Of a stretch of 21,316 nucleotides of DNA, positions 1 to 6,710 are shown one piece after another (the stretch's first letter is position 1; every line of letters begins with the position of its first letter). Source of the DNA: an uncultured Collinsella sp. (lineage in GTDB: Bacteria > Actinomycetota > Coriobacteriia > Coriobacteriales > Coriobacteriaceae); the NCBI GenBank assembly GCA_902493915.1, contig CABUQY010000029.1, forward strand, positions 1 through 21,316, written 5' to 3'. The notes below the pieces were generated by a model. That model had not been told where the DNA came from and did not search any database. It saw only the letters and a list, made by a program, of their open reading frames with translations. A program made the position numbers and the translations under genes.

Positions 1-261
1 CCAGTTTTCGGTCGAAAACGCATAGGCAGAAAGCACGTCGACGCCCAGACGCACGCAGGCGGTAATAATCTCACGAAGGGAGACGATACCCGCCTTGTGG
101 CCCTCAGTGCGCGCAAGACCGCGCGACGTGGCCCAGCGACCGTTGCCGTCCATGATGCACGAGATATGGTGCGGAATGTTATTGAGGTCAAGGTCGGAAA
201 AACCGACGCCCGCAGGGGCGTCGGCAAAGTACTCGACCAGTTTATGCTCGTCGTATTGCAC
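1..261 (-). CDS. uppS: Undecaprenyl diphosphate synthase, N-terminal part (cut by window edge)
   Basis: Cis-prenyltransferase that condenses isopentenyl diphosphates onto farnesyl diphosphate to make the C55 lipid carrier for peptidoglycan and other wall polymers. Only the first 87 codons are in the window; the frame runs open off the left edge. The translation contains the family's diphosphate-binding motif IMDGNGRWA (about residues 37-45, with the catalytic Asp), then GHKAG and AFSTENW, which are diagnostic. The start is GTG at 261, one base after the frr stop (263-265), with a GGAG Shine-Dalgarno inside the last frr codons 7 bases upstream. The open frame has about 30 residues before the MDGNGRWA core, a little longer than many family members. 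Last visible gene of the pyrH-frr-uppS unit, so probably translationally coupled to frr. Confidence 0.95.
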   Translation of the reverse strand, partial: MQYDEHKLVEYFADAPAGVGFSDLDLNNIPHHISCIMDGNGRWATSRGLARTEGHKAGIVSLREIITACVRLGVDVLSAYAFSTENW

Positions 262-262
262 C

Positions 263-799
263 TTAGATCTCCATGACCTCGGCTTCTTTTTCCTTCAGAA
301 GCTCCTCGACCTTGGCGACATACTCATCGGTGTGCTTCTGGACCTTGGCCTGCTCGCGACGGACATCGTCCTCGGTGAGCTCCTCATCGCGCTCGAGCTT
401 GTTGTTGAAGTCACGACGGATGTTACGGATAGACACCTTGGCCTGCTCGGCGTACTCGCGGCACTCCTTGACGAGCTCGCGACGGCGCTCCTCAGTGGGA
501 GCCGGGAACGGAAGACGAACGACGGTGCCATCGGAGTTGGGGGTAATACCCAGATCGGAAGCGCCGATGGCCTTGACGATAGCATTGATGAGTGCCTTGT
601 CCCACGGCTCGATGAGCAGCATGTGGGCCTCGGGGGTCTTGACGGCGGCAACCTGCGTGACCGGCGTGGGAACACCGTAATAATCGACGGTGATGTCGGA
701 CAGAATGTTGGCATTGGCGCGGCCGGTACGGACCTTGGAGAAGTTATGCTTGAGGGACTCGAGCGACTTGTCCATATGGGCGGTGATGTTATCTGCCAT
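263..799 (-). CDS. frr: Ribosome recycling factor (RRF)
   Basis: Soluble factor that, with EF-G, splits post-termination ribosomes. At 178 residues it is slightly shorter than the usual 185. The N-terminus MADNITAHMDKSLESLKHNF and the signature VRTGRANANIL near residues 23-33 are typical of RRF, as is the charged helical C-terminus with ERDEELTEDD and alternating Lys/Glu. The ATG lies two bases after the pyrH stop. An AGGAGG Shine-Dalgarno is embedded in the last pyrH codons, so frr is probably coupled to pyrH. The pyrH-frr-uppS order is the standard bacterial arrangement. No terminator is seen between frr and uppS. Confidence 0.98.
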   Translation of the reverse strand: MADNITAHMDKSLESLKHNFSKVRTGRANANILSDITVDYYGVPTPVTQVAAVKTPEAHMLLIEPWDKALINAIVKAIGASDLGITPNSDGTVVRLPFPAPTEERRRELVKECREYAEQAKVSIRNIRRDFNNKLERDEELTEDDVRREQAKVQKHTDEYVAKVEELLKEKEAEVMEI

Positions 800-801
800 G
801 C

Positions 802-1524
802 TTAATCCTCCTGATAGACGAGCGTGCCGACGGGCTCACCCGAAAGCGCGCGCTTGACGGTGTCCTCGCCATCGATGTTGAGGACCAAAATCGGCATACG
901 GTTATCCTGGCACAGTGCCGTAGCCGTGGAATCCATAACCTGCAGACCGCGGACGAGAACCTCGTGATAGGTAATCTTGTCAAAACGGACGGCATCGGCG
1001 CACTTGACGGGATCCTTGTCGTAGATGCCGTCAACCTTGGTGGCTTTAATCAGAATCTCGGCGCCGATCTCGCACGCACGAAGAGCCGCGGCGGTGTCGG
1101 TCGTAAAGTACGGATTGCCCGAACCGGCGGCAAAAATAACGACGTTGCCCTTGGAAAGGTGGTTGATGGCGCGACGGCGAATATAGGGCTCGCAGATCTC
1201 GTTCATCTGGATAGCGCTCATCACGCGGCAGGGAACATCGTTATGCTCGAAGGCATCCTGCAGGGCGAGCGCGTTCATAACGGTTGCCAGCATGCCCATG
1301 TAGTCGGCCTGAGCACGCTCCATGCCACCGGCAGCGCCGGCCATGCCGCGGAAAATATTGCCGCCGCCGACAACGACGCCGACCTCATGGCCAACGGCGA
1401 GCAGCTCCTTGACCTGCTTGGCAAGATGGTCGGTAACCTTGGGGTCGATGCCATATTGGCCGTCGCCCATCAGCGCTTCGCCGGAAAGCTTAAGAAGCAC
1501 GCGTTTATATCGGATGTCGGACAA
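802..1524 (-). CDS. pyrH: UMP kinase
   Basis: Cytosolic amino-acid-kinase-fold enzyme that phosphorylates UMP to UDP in pyrimidine nucleotide synthesis; bacterial PyrH is normally a GTP-activated, UTP-inhibited hexamer. 240 residues, the usual size. Visible motifs are KLSGEAL at residues 12-18, VVGGGNIFRG at 51-60 (phosphate-binding glycine loop), ATVMNALALQDA, and the nucleotide-binding stretch with TDTAAALRA and KATKVDGIYDKDP. The start is TTG at 1524. It is the only sensible choice: AAGGAGG lies about 6 bases upstream and the family N-terminus is complete. First gene of a unit separated from tsf by a terminator, with a candidate extended -10 promoter just upstream. Confidence 0.97.
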   Translation of the reverse strand: MSDIRYKRVLLKLSGEALMGDGQYGIDPKVTDHLAKQVKELLAVGHEVGVVVGGGNIFRGMAGAAGGMERAQADYMGMLATVMNALALQDAFEHNDVPCRVMSAIQMNEICEPYIRRRAINHLSKGNVVIFAAGSGNPYFTTDTAAALRACEIGAEILIKATKVDGIYDKDPVKCADAVRFDKITYHEVLVRGLQVMDSTATALCQDNRMPILVLNIDGEDTVKRALSGEPVGTLVYQED

Positions 1525-1554
1525 AGCGATCCTCCTTTAGATTGAACTTTCAAC

Positions 1555-1563
1555 ATTCTATCA
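1555..1563 (-). promoter_or_regulatory. Candidate extended -10 promoter for pyrH-frr-uppS
   Basis: Reading the minus strand, TGATAGAAT fits an extended -10 element (TGn followed by a 5/6 match to TATAAT). It lies 30 bases before the pyrH TTG, giving a leader of about 25 bases. No good -35 hexamer is present; the -35 zone is occupied by a perfect 6-bp inverted repeat (1566-1581). A promoter is expected here because the tsf terminator is immediately upstream. Confidence 0.45.
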
Positions 1564-1565
1564 AA

Positions 1566-1581
1566 GGCTCTAAGAAGAGCC
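1566..1581 (-). repeat. Small perfect inverted repeat between the tsf terminator and the pyrH -10
   Basis: GGCTCT, a 4-base loop, then AGAGCC: six base pairs, immediately 3' of the tsf terminator and immediately 5' of the putative pyrH -10. It could be a second weak terminator hairpin (the minus strand continues TTTGAT) or a protein-binding dyad overlapping the -35 position. The sequence alone does not decide. Confidence 0.5.
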
Positions 1582-1583
1582 AT

Positions 1584-1619
1584 GAAAAAGCAGGCTGTGA
1601 GTAAAACCCACAGCCTGCT
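1584..1619 (-). terminator. Intrinsic terminator of rpsB-tsf
   Basis: Perfect 11-bp stem (AGCAGGCTGTG at 1589-1599 pairing with CACAGCCTGCT at 1609-1619), 9-base loop, followed on the minus strand by a run of T. It starts about 24 bases after the tsf stop and separates rpsB-tsf from pyrH-frr-uppS. Confidence 0.9.
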
Positions 1620-1642
1620 CATTACCAGCTACAAGAGCTTAT

Positions 1643-2512
1643 TTACTCGCCACGGACCAGACGGTCAAAGGCAACGACGGTAATGGTGTCGCCGAGCTCC
1701 TTGGAGACCTGCTCTGCGTACTTCTTGATGGTGAGGGAGCTGTCCTTGATGAACTCCTGCTCGGTGAGCACGGACTGCTTGTAGAACTTCTCCAGACGGC
1801 CGACAGCCATCTTCTCCTGAATGGCCTCGGGCTTGCCGGACTCGGCAGCCTGAGCCATGTAGATCTGCTTCTCGTGCTCGACGGTCTCGGCCGGAACCTG
1901 ATCGCGGGTAGCGCAGATCGGGGCGACAGCGGCAACCTGAAGGGCAACGTCGTGAGCGAAGGTCTTGAAGGATTCAGCCTGAGCGGTCTCAGCCTTCTCG
2001 AAGGCGAACTCGACGAGGACGCCGATCTTACCACCCATGTGGATGTAAGAAGCGAGCGCGCCGTTCTCAGCCTTGCGGGCAGCGAAGCGGGAGATCTTCA
2101 TGTTCTCGCCCATGATGTGAATCATCTCGGTGAGCTCGGAGGAAACGGTCTCCTCGCCCATCGGCTTCTCGAGCAGAGCGTCGACGTCAGCAGGCTCGGT
2201 GGTAGCGACAACCTCAGCGACCTTGGAAGCAAAGCCGGTGAACTTGGCGTTAGAGCCAACGAAGTCGGTCTCGCAGGAGAGCTCGAGCAGAGCGCCGGTC
2301 TTGCCATCCTCGGAGACGAACGCGGCGACAGCGCCCTCGTTGGTCTCACGGCCAGCCTTCTTGGCAGCCTTGGCAAGGCCGTTCTTACGCAGAACGTCGA
2401 CAGCGGCGTCCATGTCGCCGTCAGCCTCGACGAGAGCCTTCTTGCACTCCATCATCGGGGAGTCGGTCATCTCGCGGAGCTGCTTGACCATAGCGGCGGT
2501 AATCTGGGCCAT
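1643..2512 (-). CDS. tsf: Elongation factor Ts
   Basis: Guanine-nucleotide exchange factor that regenerates EF-Tu-GTP. 289 residues, about the usual length. The N-terminal UBA-like domain carries LREMTDSPMMECKKAL, and the core has the TDFV motif in CETDFVGSNAKF, which contacts the EF-Tu nucleotide site. The ATG at 2512 (MAQITAAMVK) is chosen because AAAGGA precedes it by about 7 bases. A TTG five codons upstream (2527) would swallow that Shine-Dalgarno. It follows rpsB by 45 bases with no terminator between, the classic rpsB-tsf pair. Confidence 0.98.
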   Translation of the reverse strand: MAQITAAMVKQLREMTDSPMMECKKALVEADGDMDAAVDVLRKNGLAKAAKKAGRETNEGAVAAFVSEDGKTGALLELSCETDFVGSNAKFTGFASKVAEVVATTEPADVDALLEKPMGEETVSSELTEMIHIMGENMKISRFAARKAENGALASYIHMGGKIGVLVEFAFEKAETAQAESFKTFAHDVALQVAAVAPICATRDQVPAETVEHEKQIYMAQAAESGKPEAIQEKMAVGRLEKFYKQSVLTEQEFIKDSSLTIKKYAEQVSKELGDTITVVAFDRLVRGE

Positions 2513-2557
2513 TGTGGTTCCTTTCAAAGAGATGAAAAAGAATTAACTAAGACTGAT

Positions 2558-3286
2558 TTACTCGGCCTTGGGCTCAGCGGCCATCTCGGCCTCGGAGACC
2601 TGATCCTTACCAGAGCCAGCGAGGCAGGCGTCAGCCATGAGCTCGCACATAAGGGTGACAGCGGAGATAGCGTCATCGTTGCAGGGGATGCCGTACTCGA
2701 CCTCGTCGGGATCGGAGTTGGTGTCGATCAGGGCGACGACGGGGATGTTCAGGCGCTGAGCCTCCTTGATGGCGTTCTCCTCGCGCTTGGTGTCGATGAC
2801 GAAGAGAGCCTGGGGCAGACCCTTCATGTCGCGGGCGCCACCGAGGTTGGTCTGGAGCTTGGTGAGCTCCTTGCCGAGAACAGCCTGCTCCTTCTTGGGC
2901 AGAACAGCCATGCGGCCGTCCTCGACCATGGCCTCGAGCTCCTCCATGCGGTTGATGCGGGAGCGGATGGTGACGAAGTTGGTCAGCATACCGCCGAGCC
3001 AACGCTGGTTGATGTAAGGCATGTTGGCGCGCTCAGCAGCGTTCTTGACGGCCTCCTGAGCCTGCTTCTTGGTGCCGACGAATAGCACGTTGCCACCCTT
3101 GGCGACGTTCTTGACGAAGGTGTAGGCCTGGTCGGCGTCGAGGATGGTCTGCTTGAGGTCGAGGATGTAGATGCCGTTGCGCTCACCGAAGATGAACGGC
3201 TTCATCTTGGGGTTCCAGCGACGGGTCTGGTGACCGAAGTGGCAGCCGGCCTCGAGCAGGGTGCGGATATTAATCTTGGTAGCCAT
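2558..3286 (-). CDS. rpsB: 30S ribosomal protein S2
   Basis: Small-subunit protein that binds late in 30S assembly near the mRNA exit, together with S1 where present. 242 residues, normal length. The sequence has the hallmark LLEAGCHFGHQTRRWNPKM at residues 10-28, then FGERNGIYILDL, QRWLGGMLTNF, and VIDTKREENAIKEAQ followed by IPVVALIDTNSDPD. The ATG at 3286 has AGGAGG upstream. Its promoter (3428-3456) is the best sigma70-type match in the window, and a leader of about 135 bases with several hairpins precedes it, suggesting post-transcriptional feedback. Co-transcribed with tsf. Confidence 0.98.
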   Translation of the reverse strand: MATKINIRTLLEAGCHFGHQTRRWNPKMKPFIFGERNGIYILDLKQTILDADQAYTFVKNVAKGGNVLFVGTKKQAQEAVKNAAERANMPYINQRWLGGMLTNFVTIRSRINRMEELEAMVEDGRMAVLPKKEQAVLGKELTKLQTNLGGARDMKGLPQALFVIDTKREENAIKEAQRLNIPVVALIDTNSDPDEVEYGIPCNDDAISAVTLMCELMADACLAGSGKDQVSEAEMAAEPKAE

Positions 3287-3421
3287 GTTAAACCTCCTGT
3301 GGTTTGCCTCCGCGCGGGGTCATCCTCCAAAACCAACCCGGACATGTGCTACCAAAGCCCGGGCACCACGGTATGAAGTAGCCGCGCGTGCGTGATAAAA
3401 ACATGTTGCCGTGAAGCAACC
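3287..3421 (-). promoter_or_regulatory. Structured 5' leader of rpsB (candidate S2 autoregulatory RNA)
   Basis: From the predicted start near 3421 the minus-strand RNA opens with a hairpin (GTTGC/GCAAC, 3405-3409 with 3416-3420). It continues with a stem CCCGG/CCGGG (3337-3341 with 3359-3363). Both of the latter arms lie inside a 7-bp long-range pairing, CGCGCGG with CCGCGCG (3382-3388 with 3311-3317), that closes about 14 bases before the AGGAGG of rpsB. S2 is known to autoregulate through its leader in other bacteria; whether this RNA does so is inferred. Confidence 0.45.
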
Positions 3422-3427
3422 CGATGA

Positions 3428-3456
3428 ATGATAGCAGGAATGCCTCTTCCTGCCAA
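3428..3456 (-). promoter_or_regulatory. Promoter of rpsB-tsf with an inverted repeat in its spacer
   Basis: -35 TTGGCA (3451-3456), a 17-base spacer, and -10 TATCAT (3428-3433) preceded by TGC, so also an extended -10. Each hexamer matches consensus at 5 of 6 bases. The spacer is largely an inverted repeat, GCAGGAA-6-TTCCTGC (3434-3453), which overlaps the last three bases of the -35. Confidence 0.8.
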
Positions 3457-3505
3457 CCCGCAATCAAAACCACACACCTGAGTGCGGCGCGGGACGTCCC
3501 AGCCA

Positions 3506-4426
3506 CTATTCGCCGCGGGGATGGGCTTGAGCCACGGCACGTTTAAGCCGATCGGGTGTGAGATGCGTGTAGATCTGCGTCGTGGACAGGCTCGCATGAC
3601 CTAGCAGCTCTTGAACCGAGCGCAGGTCCGCACCGCCCTCGAGCAAGTCGGTCGCAAAGGTATGGCGCATCGCATGCGGGGCGATGTCAGCCGGAATGCC
3701 GGCGAGCGTCGCCAGCGTATGGAACCGCCGCCGAAGCATCGCGGCGCTCATGCGATTGCCGCGCGCCGATATAAGCAGCGGATGCGGCCCGGTAGCGAGG
3801 TCGCGGCGCTTTGCCCGAGCGAGCAACTCCGGCCTCCCCTCTTCAATATAGAGACGCGTCACATCGAGCGCACGACGATACAGAGGGACGATACGCTCCT
3901 TGCTCCCCTTGCCCCACAGGCGCAGCGTGCGCTCGGACCATGAGATGGATTCCACATTGAGCGCCGCAAGCTCTGAGATGCGGGCACCCGAGGCATAGAG
4001 CAACTCGAGCATCGCCGCATCGCGCAGTCCCGCGGGTGTTGAGGTATCAGGCGTCTTGAGCAGCGCCTCGACCTGCTGGGTCGTAAGGACGCCCGGCAGG
4101 TCACGCGGCAGCTTGGGCGACGCGATCGCCGAGACCGCATCGCCCTCGACAATCCCCTCGGCAGCCATCCAGCGATAGAGAGATCGGATAGCCGACAGGT
4201 GCGCCGCAAGCGTTCGGGGAGCCACCTGCTCACGCGAAAGCTCAGCAAGATAGCGACGAATGGTGCGCACGTCGGCAGCGAAAGCATCAATATCCTCGCG
4301 CTCGCACCAGGCAGCAAAGCGCTCCAGTCTCGAGCCATAGGCCGTCACCGTGTTGGGAGAAAGCCCCTCAACGCGTGCGATATAGGCGATAAAAGAGTCG
4401 ACGGTGTCGTACAGGTCAAAGGCTAT
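3506..4426 (-). CDS. xerC: Tyrosine recombinase, XerC/XerD type; apparent AUA start
   Basis: Site-specific recombinase that resolves chromosome dimers at dif with a partner. From the GTG at 4348 it has 280 residues. The catalytic set is complete in that numbering: Arg123 (SGARISEL), Lys147 (GKGSKERIVPL), His225 and Arg228 (HAMRHTFATDLL), His251 (LLGHASLSTTQ) and nucleophile Tyr260 (IYTHLTPDRL). The conserved core-binding domain runs upstream of that GTG (FIAYIARVEGLSPNTVTAY). No ATG, GTG or TTG lies in frame between GTG 4348 and a TAA at 4534. An ATA at 4426, overlapping the trmFO stop as ATAG and 9 bases after GGAGG, gives 306 residues, the usual Xer length, so that start is annotated. The conservative alternative is 3506-4348. 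Placement next to dprA/trmFO resembles codV/xerC of Firmicutes; XerC rather than XerD is by context. Confidence 0.88.
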   Translation of the reverse strand: MAFDLYDTVDSFIAYIARVEGLSPNTVTAYGSRLERFAAWCEREDIDAFAADVRTIRRYLAELSREQVAPRTLAAHLSAIRSLYRWMAAEGIVEGDAVSAIASPKLPRDLPGVLTTQQVEALLKTPDTSTPAGLRDAAMLELLYASGARISELAALNVESISWSERTLRLWGKGSKERIVPLYRRALDVTRLYIEEGRPELLARAKRRDLATGPHPLLISARGNRMSAAMLRRRFHTLATLAGIPADIAPHAMRHTFATDLLEGGADLRSVQELLGHASLSTTQIYTHLTPDRLKRAVAQAHPRGE

Positions 4427-5760
4427 GACCGGTCGCCTCCAAACAAGTCGGAACGCGTGGCCAAGTAGGCATCGAGGGCCTCGAGCGCACGGTCCGCATA
4501 GGCCTGATAGCGGTCGCGCTTGCTGCGGCGCTTACCGTCCTCGAGCGGCGGCACCAGGCCAAAGTTGACATGCATGGGCTGATAGCCCACGGTGGCAGGA
4601 TCGGTCGCATAGCCCACGAGCGCACCCAGGGCGCCCACGCGGGGCAACTCGACGGAATCGGCGCCGATAGCCTCTGCATAGGTGTTGAGCGCCGCGAGCA
4701 GACCGGTCGCCACGGCTTCCATGTACCCCTCGGTGCCGGTGATCTGACCGGCCAGGCGCACGCCGGTACCGGGCACGGCAAAGGTGCCATCGAGCACGTG
4801 CGGGGCGTCGACAAAGGTATTGCGGTGCATGACACCGTAGCGGAAGAACTCAGCGTTCTCCAGGCCCGGCACCATATGGAAGACGCGCTTCTGCTCGCCA
4901 AAGGTCAGGTTGGTCTGGAAGCCCACCAGGTTATAGGCGGTCTTCTCCTTGTTCTCGGCACGCAGCTGAATCGCCGCCCAAGGGCGACGTCCGGTACGCG
5001 GGTCGGTGAGGCCGACGGGCTTCATGGCGCCAAAGCGAATGGCGTCCTTGCCGGTGCGCGCAACCTCCTCGGCAGGCTGGCAGGCCTGGAACAGATCGCC
5101 GCCCTCAAAGTCCTTGAGCACCACGCGGTCGGCCGTGGTGAGCGCCTCGATAAAGGCCTCGTACTCCTCCTTGTTGAGCGGAGCGTTGAGATAGTCGCCG
5201 CTCCCCTGCTCCTCGTAGCGCGACTGCGAAAACAGCACGTCCATATCGAGCGTGGAGGCATCGACGATCGGCGCCGCGGCATCGAAGAACGCAAGGGCGT
5301 CGCCACCGACGAGCTTCATGACCTCTTCGCTCAGCGCCGGTGAACACAGCGGGCCCGCGGCAATGACCACGTGGCCCTCGGGGATCTGGGTGACCTCGCC
5401 GTGAACGACCTCGATATTGGGGCGGGCGGCAACCTCAGCCTCGACGAGCTCGGAGAATGTAACACGGTCGACCGCCAGGGCGCCACCAGCGGGAACAGCA
5501 GCGCGATGGGCGCAGTCGAGCAGGACTGAACCCATGCGCTCAAGCTCGGCCTTCAGCAAACCAGCCGCGGAATCCGGACGGGTCGACTTAAACGAATTGG
5601 AGCAGACGAGCTCTGCCAGGTGATCGGTATGGTGAGCCGGGGAGCTCACCTGGGGGCGCATCTCGCACAGCTTTACGGCAAACCCGCGGTCTGCCAGCTG
5701 GATCGCGCATTCCGAACCCGCCAGACCGCCACCGATAACCGTCACCTGATCGAACTGCAT
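4423..5760 (-). CDS. trmFO: Methylenetetrahydrofolate-tRNA-(uracil-5-)-methyltransferase TrmFO
   Basis: FAD- and folate-dependent enzyme that makes m5U54 (ribothymidine) in the T-loop of tRNA. 445 residues, normal length. The N-terminal dinucleotide fold has VIGGGLAGSE (residues 8-17). Cys53 in LVCSNSFKS and Cys227 in FQACQPAEE line up with the functional cysteines known as Cys53 and Cys226 in the Bacillus subtilis enzyme. YLNAPLNKEEYE and the C-terminal MHVNFGLVPPL are typical. The ATG at 5760 is preferred, with AAAGGTG about 7 bases upstream; a TTG two codons earlier is poorly spaced. It starts 14 bases after dprA and its TAG overlaps the apparent AUA start of xerC. Formerly called gid. Confidence 0.97.
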   Translation of the reverse strand: MQFDQVTVIGGGLAGSECAIQLADRGFAVKLCEMRPQVSSPAHHTDHLAELVCSNSFKSTRPDSAAGLLKAELERMGSVLLDCAHRAAVPAGGALAVDRVTFSELVEAEVAARPNIEVVHGEVTQIPEGHVVIAAGPLCSPALSEEVMKLVGGDALAFFDAAAPIVDASTLDMDVLFSQSRYEEQGSGDYLNAPLNKEEYEAFIEALTTADRVVLKDFEGGDLFQACQPAEEVARTGKDAIRFGAMKPVGLTDPRTGRRPWAAIQLRAENKEKTAYNLVGFQTNLTFGEQKRVFHMVPGLENAEFFRYGVMHRNTFVDAPHVLDGTFAVPGTGVRLAGQITGTEGYMEAVATGLLAALNTYAEAIGADSVELPRVGALGALVGYATDPATVGYQPMHVNFGLVPPLEDGKRRSKRDRYQAYADRALEALDAYLATRSDLFGGDRS

Positions 5761-5774
5761 CTGCAAACACCTTT

Positions 5775-6710
5775 CTAATTGACACGTTTTCCATTGTGAC
5801 CGAAGGGCGTCTGGGCGTGAAGGGCAAACTTGGAGGGCGCATACCTTCCATCCATCATGCGCTCGATAAGGCCCTCGAGTTCAAGCGAACCCAAGAGTTT
5901 GAGTACGCCGACAGCATCGAGTGAGACGAGCGCCGCGATGTCGTCGACCTTGAGCGGAGAGGCGATGAGCGCATGCATCACGGTCTGCTGTGTTGGATTC
6001 AGGTCGGCAATGCCGGGAGCATCGGGGCGCGAGTAGCGCAGGGTGCCGTATATGCGAGAGATAGCCATCTCGATGGACTCCTCGTCGACAATGCAGCAGG
6101 CACCGTTCGCAATGAGGTAATTCGTGCCACGCGACTCGGGCGATAGGATCGACCCCGGCACGGCAAGAAGTTCGCGCCCCAAATCCATAGCAGCCTCGGC
6201 TGTAGAAAACGTCCCGGAAGGCATACCCGCCTCGGATACAAAGAGGGCTTGCGACAGGGCCGCGATCACGCGATTGCGACGCGGAAAGGCAAACTTGCGC
6301 GGACCCATGCCCCACGGAGAGATCGACACGACCGCGCCGCCCGTATCGAGCGTGCGCGTAATAAGCCCCGCGCTCGAACGCGGGTAGACCACGTCGGCGC
6401 CCGTCCCCAGCACCACGACGTGTTTGCCGCCGGCGTTGACCGCAGCCCAACCCGAGGCCTGGTCACAACCGACTGCACCGCCCGAAACTACCGTCACTCC
6501 CGCCTCAACCGCCACCTTCGCCGCAAGCTCTGCCACGGCAAGACCATACGGCGAGGCCTTTCGCGCACCGATGATGGAGAGCGCGGGCGTCGAAAGCGCC
6601 TCGGGGTTGCCGCGCACATAGAGCGTCTGAGGTACATCAGAAAGCTCCAAAACGGTCTCGGGATACAACGCGTCACCTGGATGCAGCTCGAAGGTCCCCT
6701 CAGCCATCAT
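5775..6710 (-). CDS. dprA: DNA processing protein DprA (Smf), without the N-terminal SAM-like domain
   Basis: Single-strand DNA-binding protein that loads RecA on incoming DNA during transformation; also widespread in non-competent bacteria. 311 residues. The Rossmann-like core begins almost at once (YPETVLELSDVPQTLYVRGN) and has IIGARKASPYG, SGGAVGCDQASG, VLGTGADVVYP, FPRRNRVIAALS and GTNYLIANGACCI. A C-terminal winged-helix segment (about residues 245-300) follows. The usual SAM-like region of roughly 50 residues ahead of the core is missing, and the common SGLARGID loop reads SGGAVGCD. The ATG at 6710 is part of an ATGA overlap with the yifB stop and follows GGAGGG. Sits with yifB/comM and yraN, the usual DNA-uptake cluster. 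Confidence 0.95.
   Translation of the reverse strand: MMAEGTFELHPGDALYPETVLELSDVPQTLYVRGNPEALSTPALSIIGARKASPYGLAVAELAAKVAVEAGVTVVSGGAVGCDQASGWAAVNAGGKHVVVLGTGADVVYPRSSAGLITRTLDTGGAVVSISPWGMGPRKFAFPRRNRVIAALSQALFVSEAGMPSGTFSTAEAAMDLGRELLAVPGSILSPESRGTNYLIANGACCIVDEESIEMAISRIYGTLRYSRPDAPGIADLNPTQQTVMHALIASPLKVDDIAALVSLDAVGVLKLLGSLELEGLIERMMDGRYAPSKFALHAQTPFGHNGKRVN

Noticed and set aside
1874..3085. Plus-strand open frame of about 400 codons antisense to tsf and rpsB
   Set aside because: Spans two genes and their intergenic gap, no motifs, typical shadow frame.
3481..3510. Intrinsic terminator after xerC
   Set aside because: The palindrome GGGACGTCCC and flanking AGTG/CACT could pair, but no T run follows.
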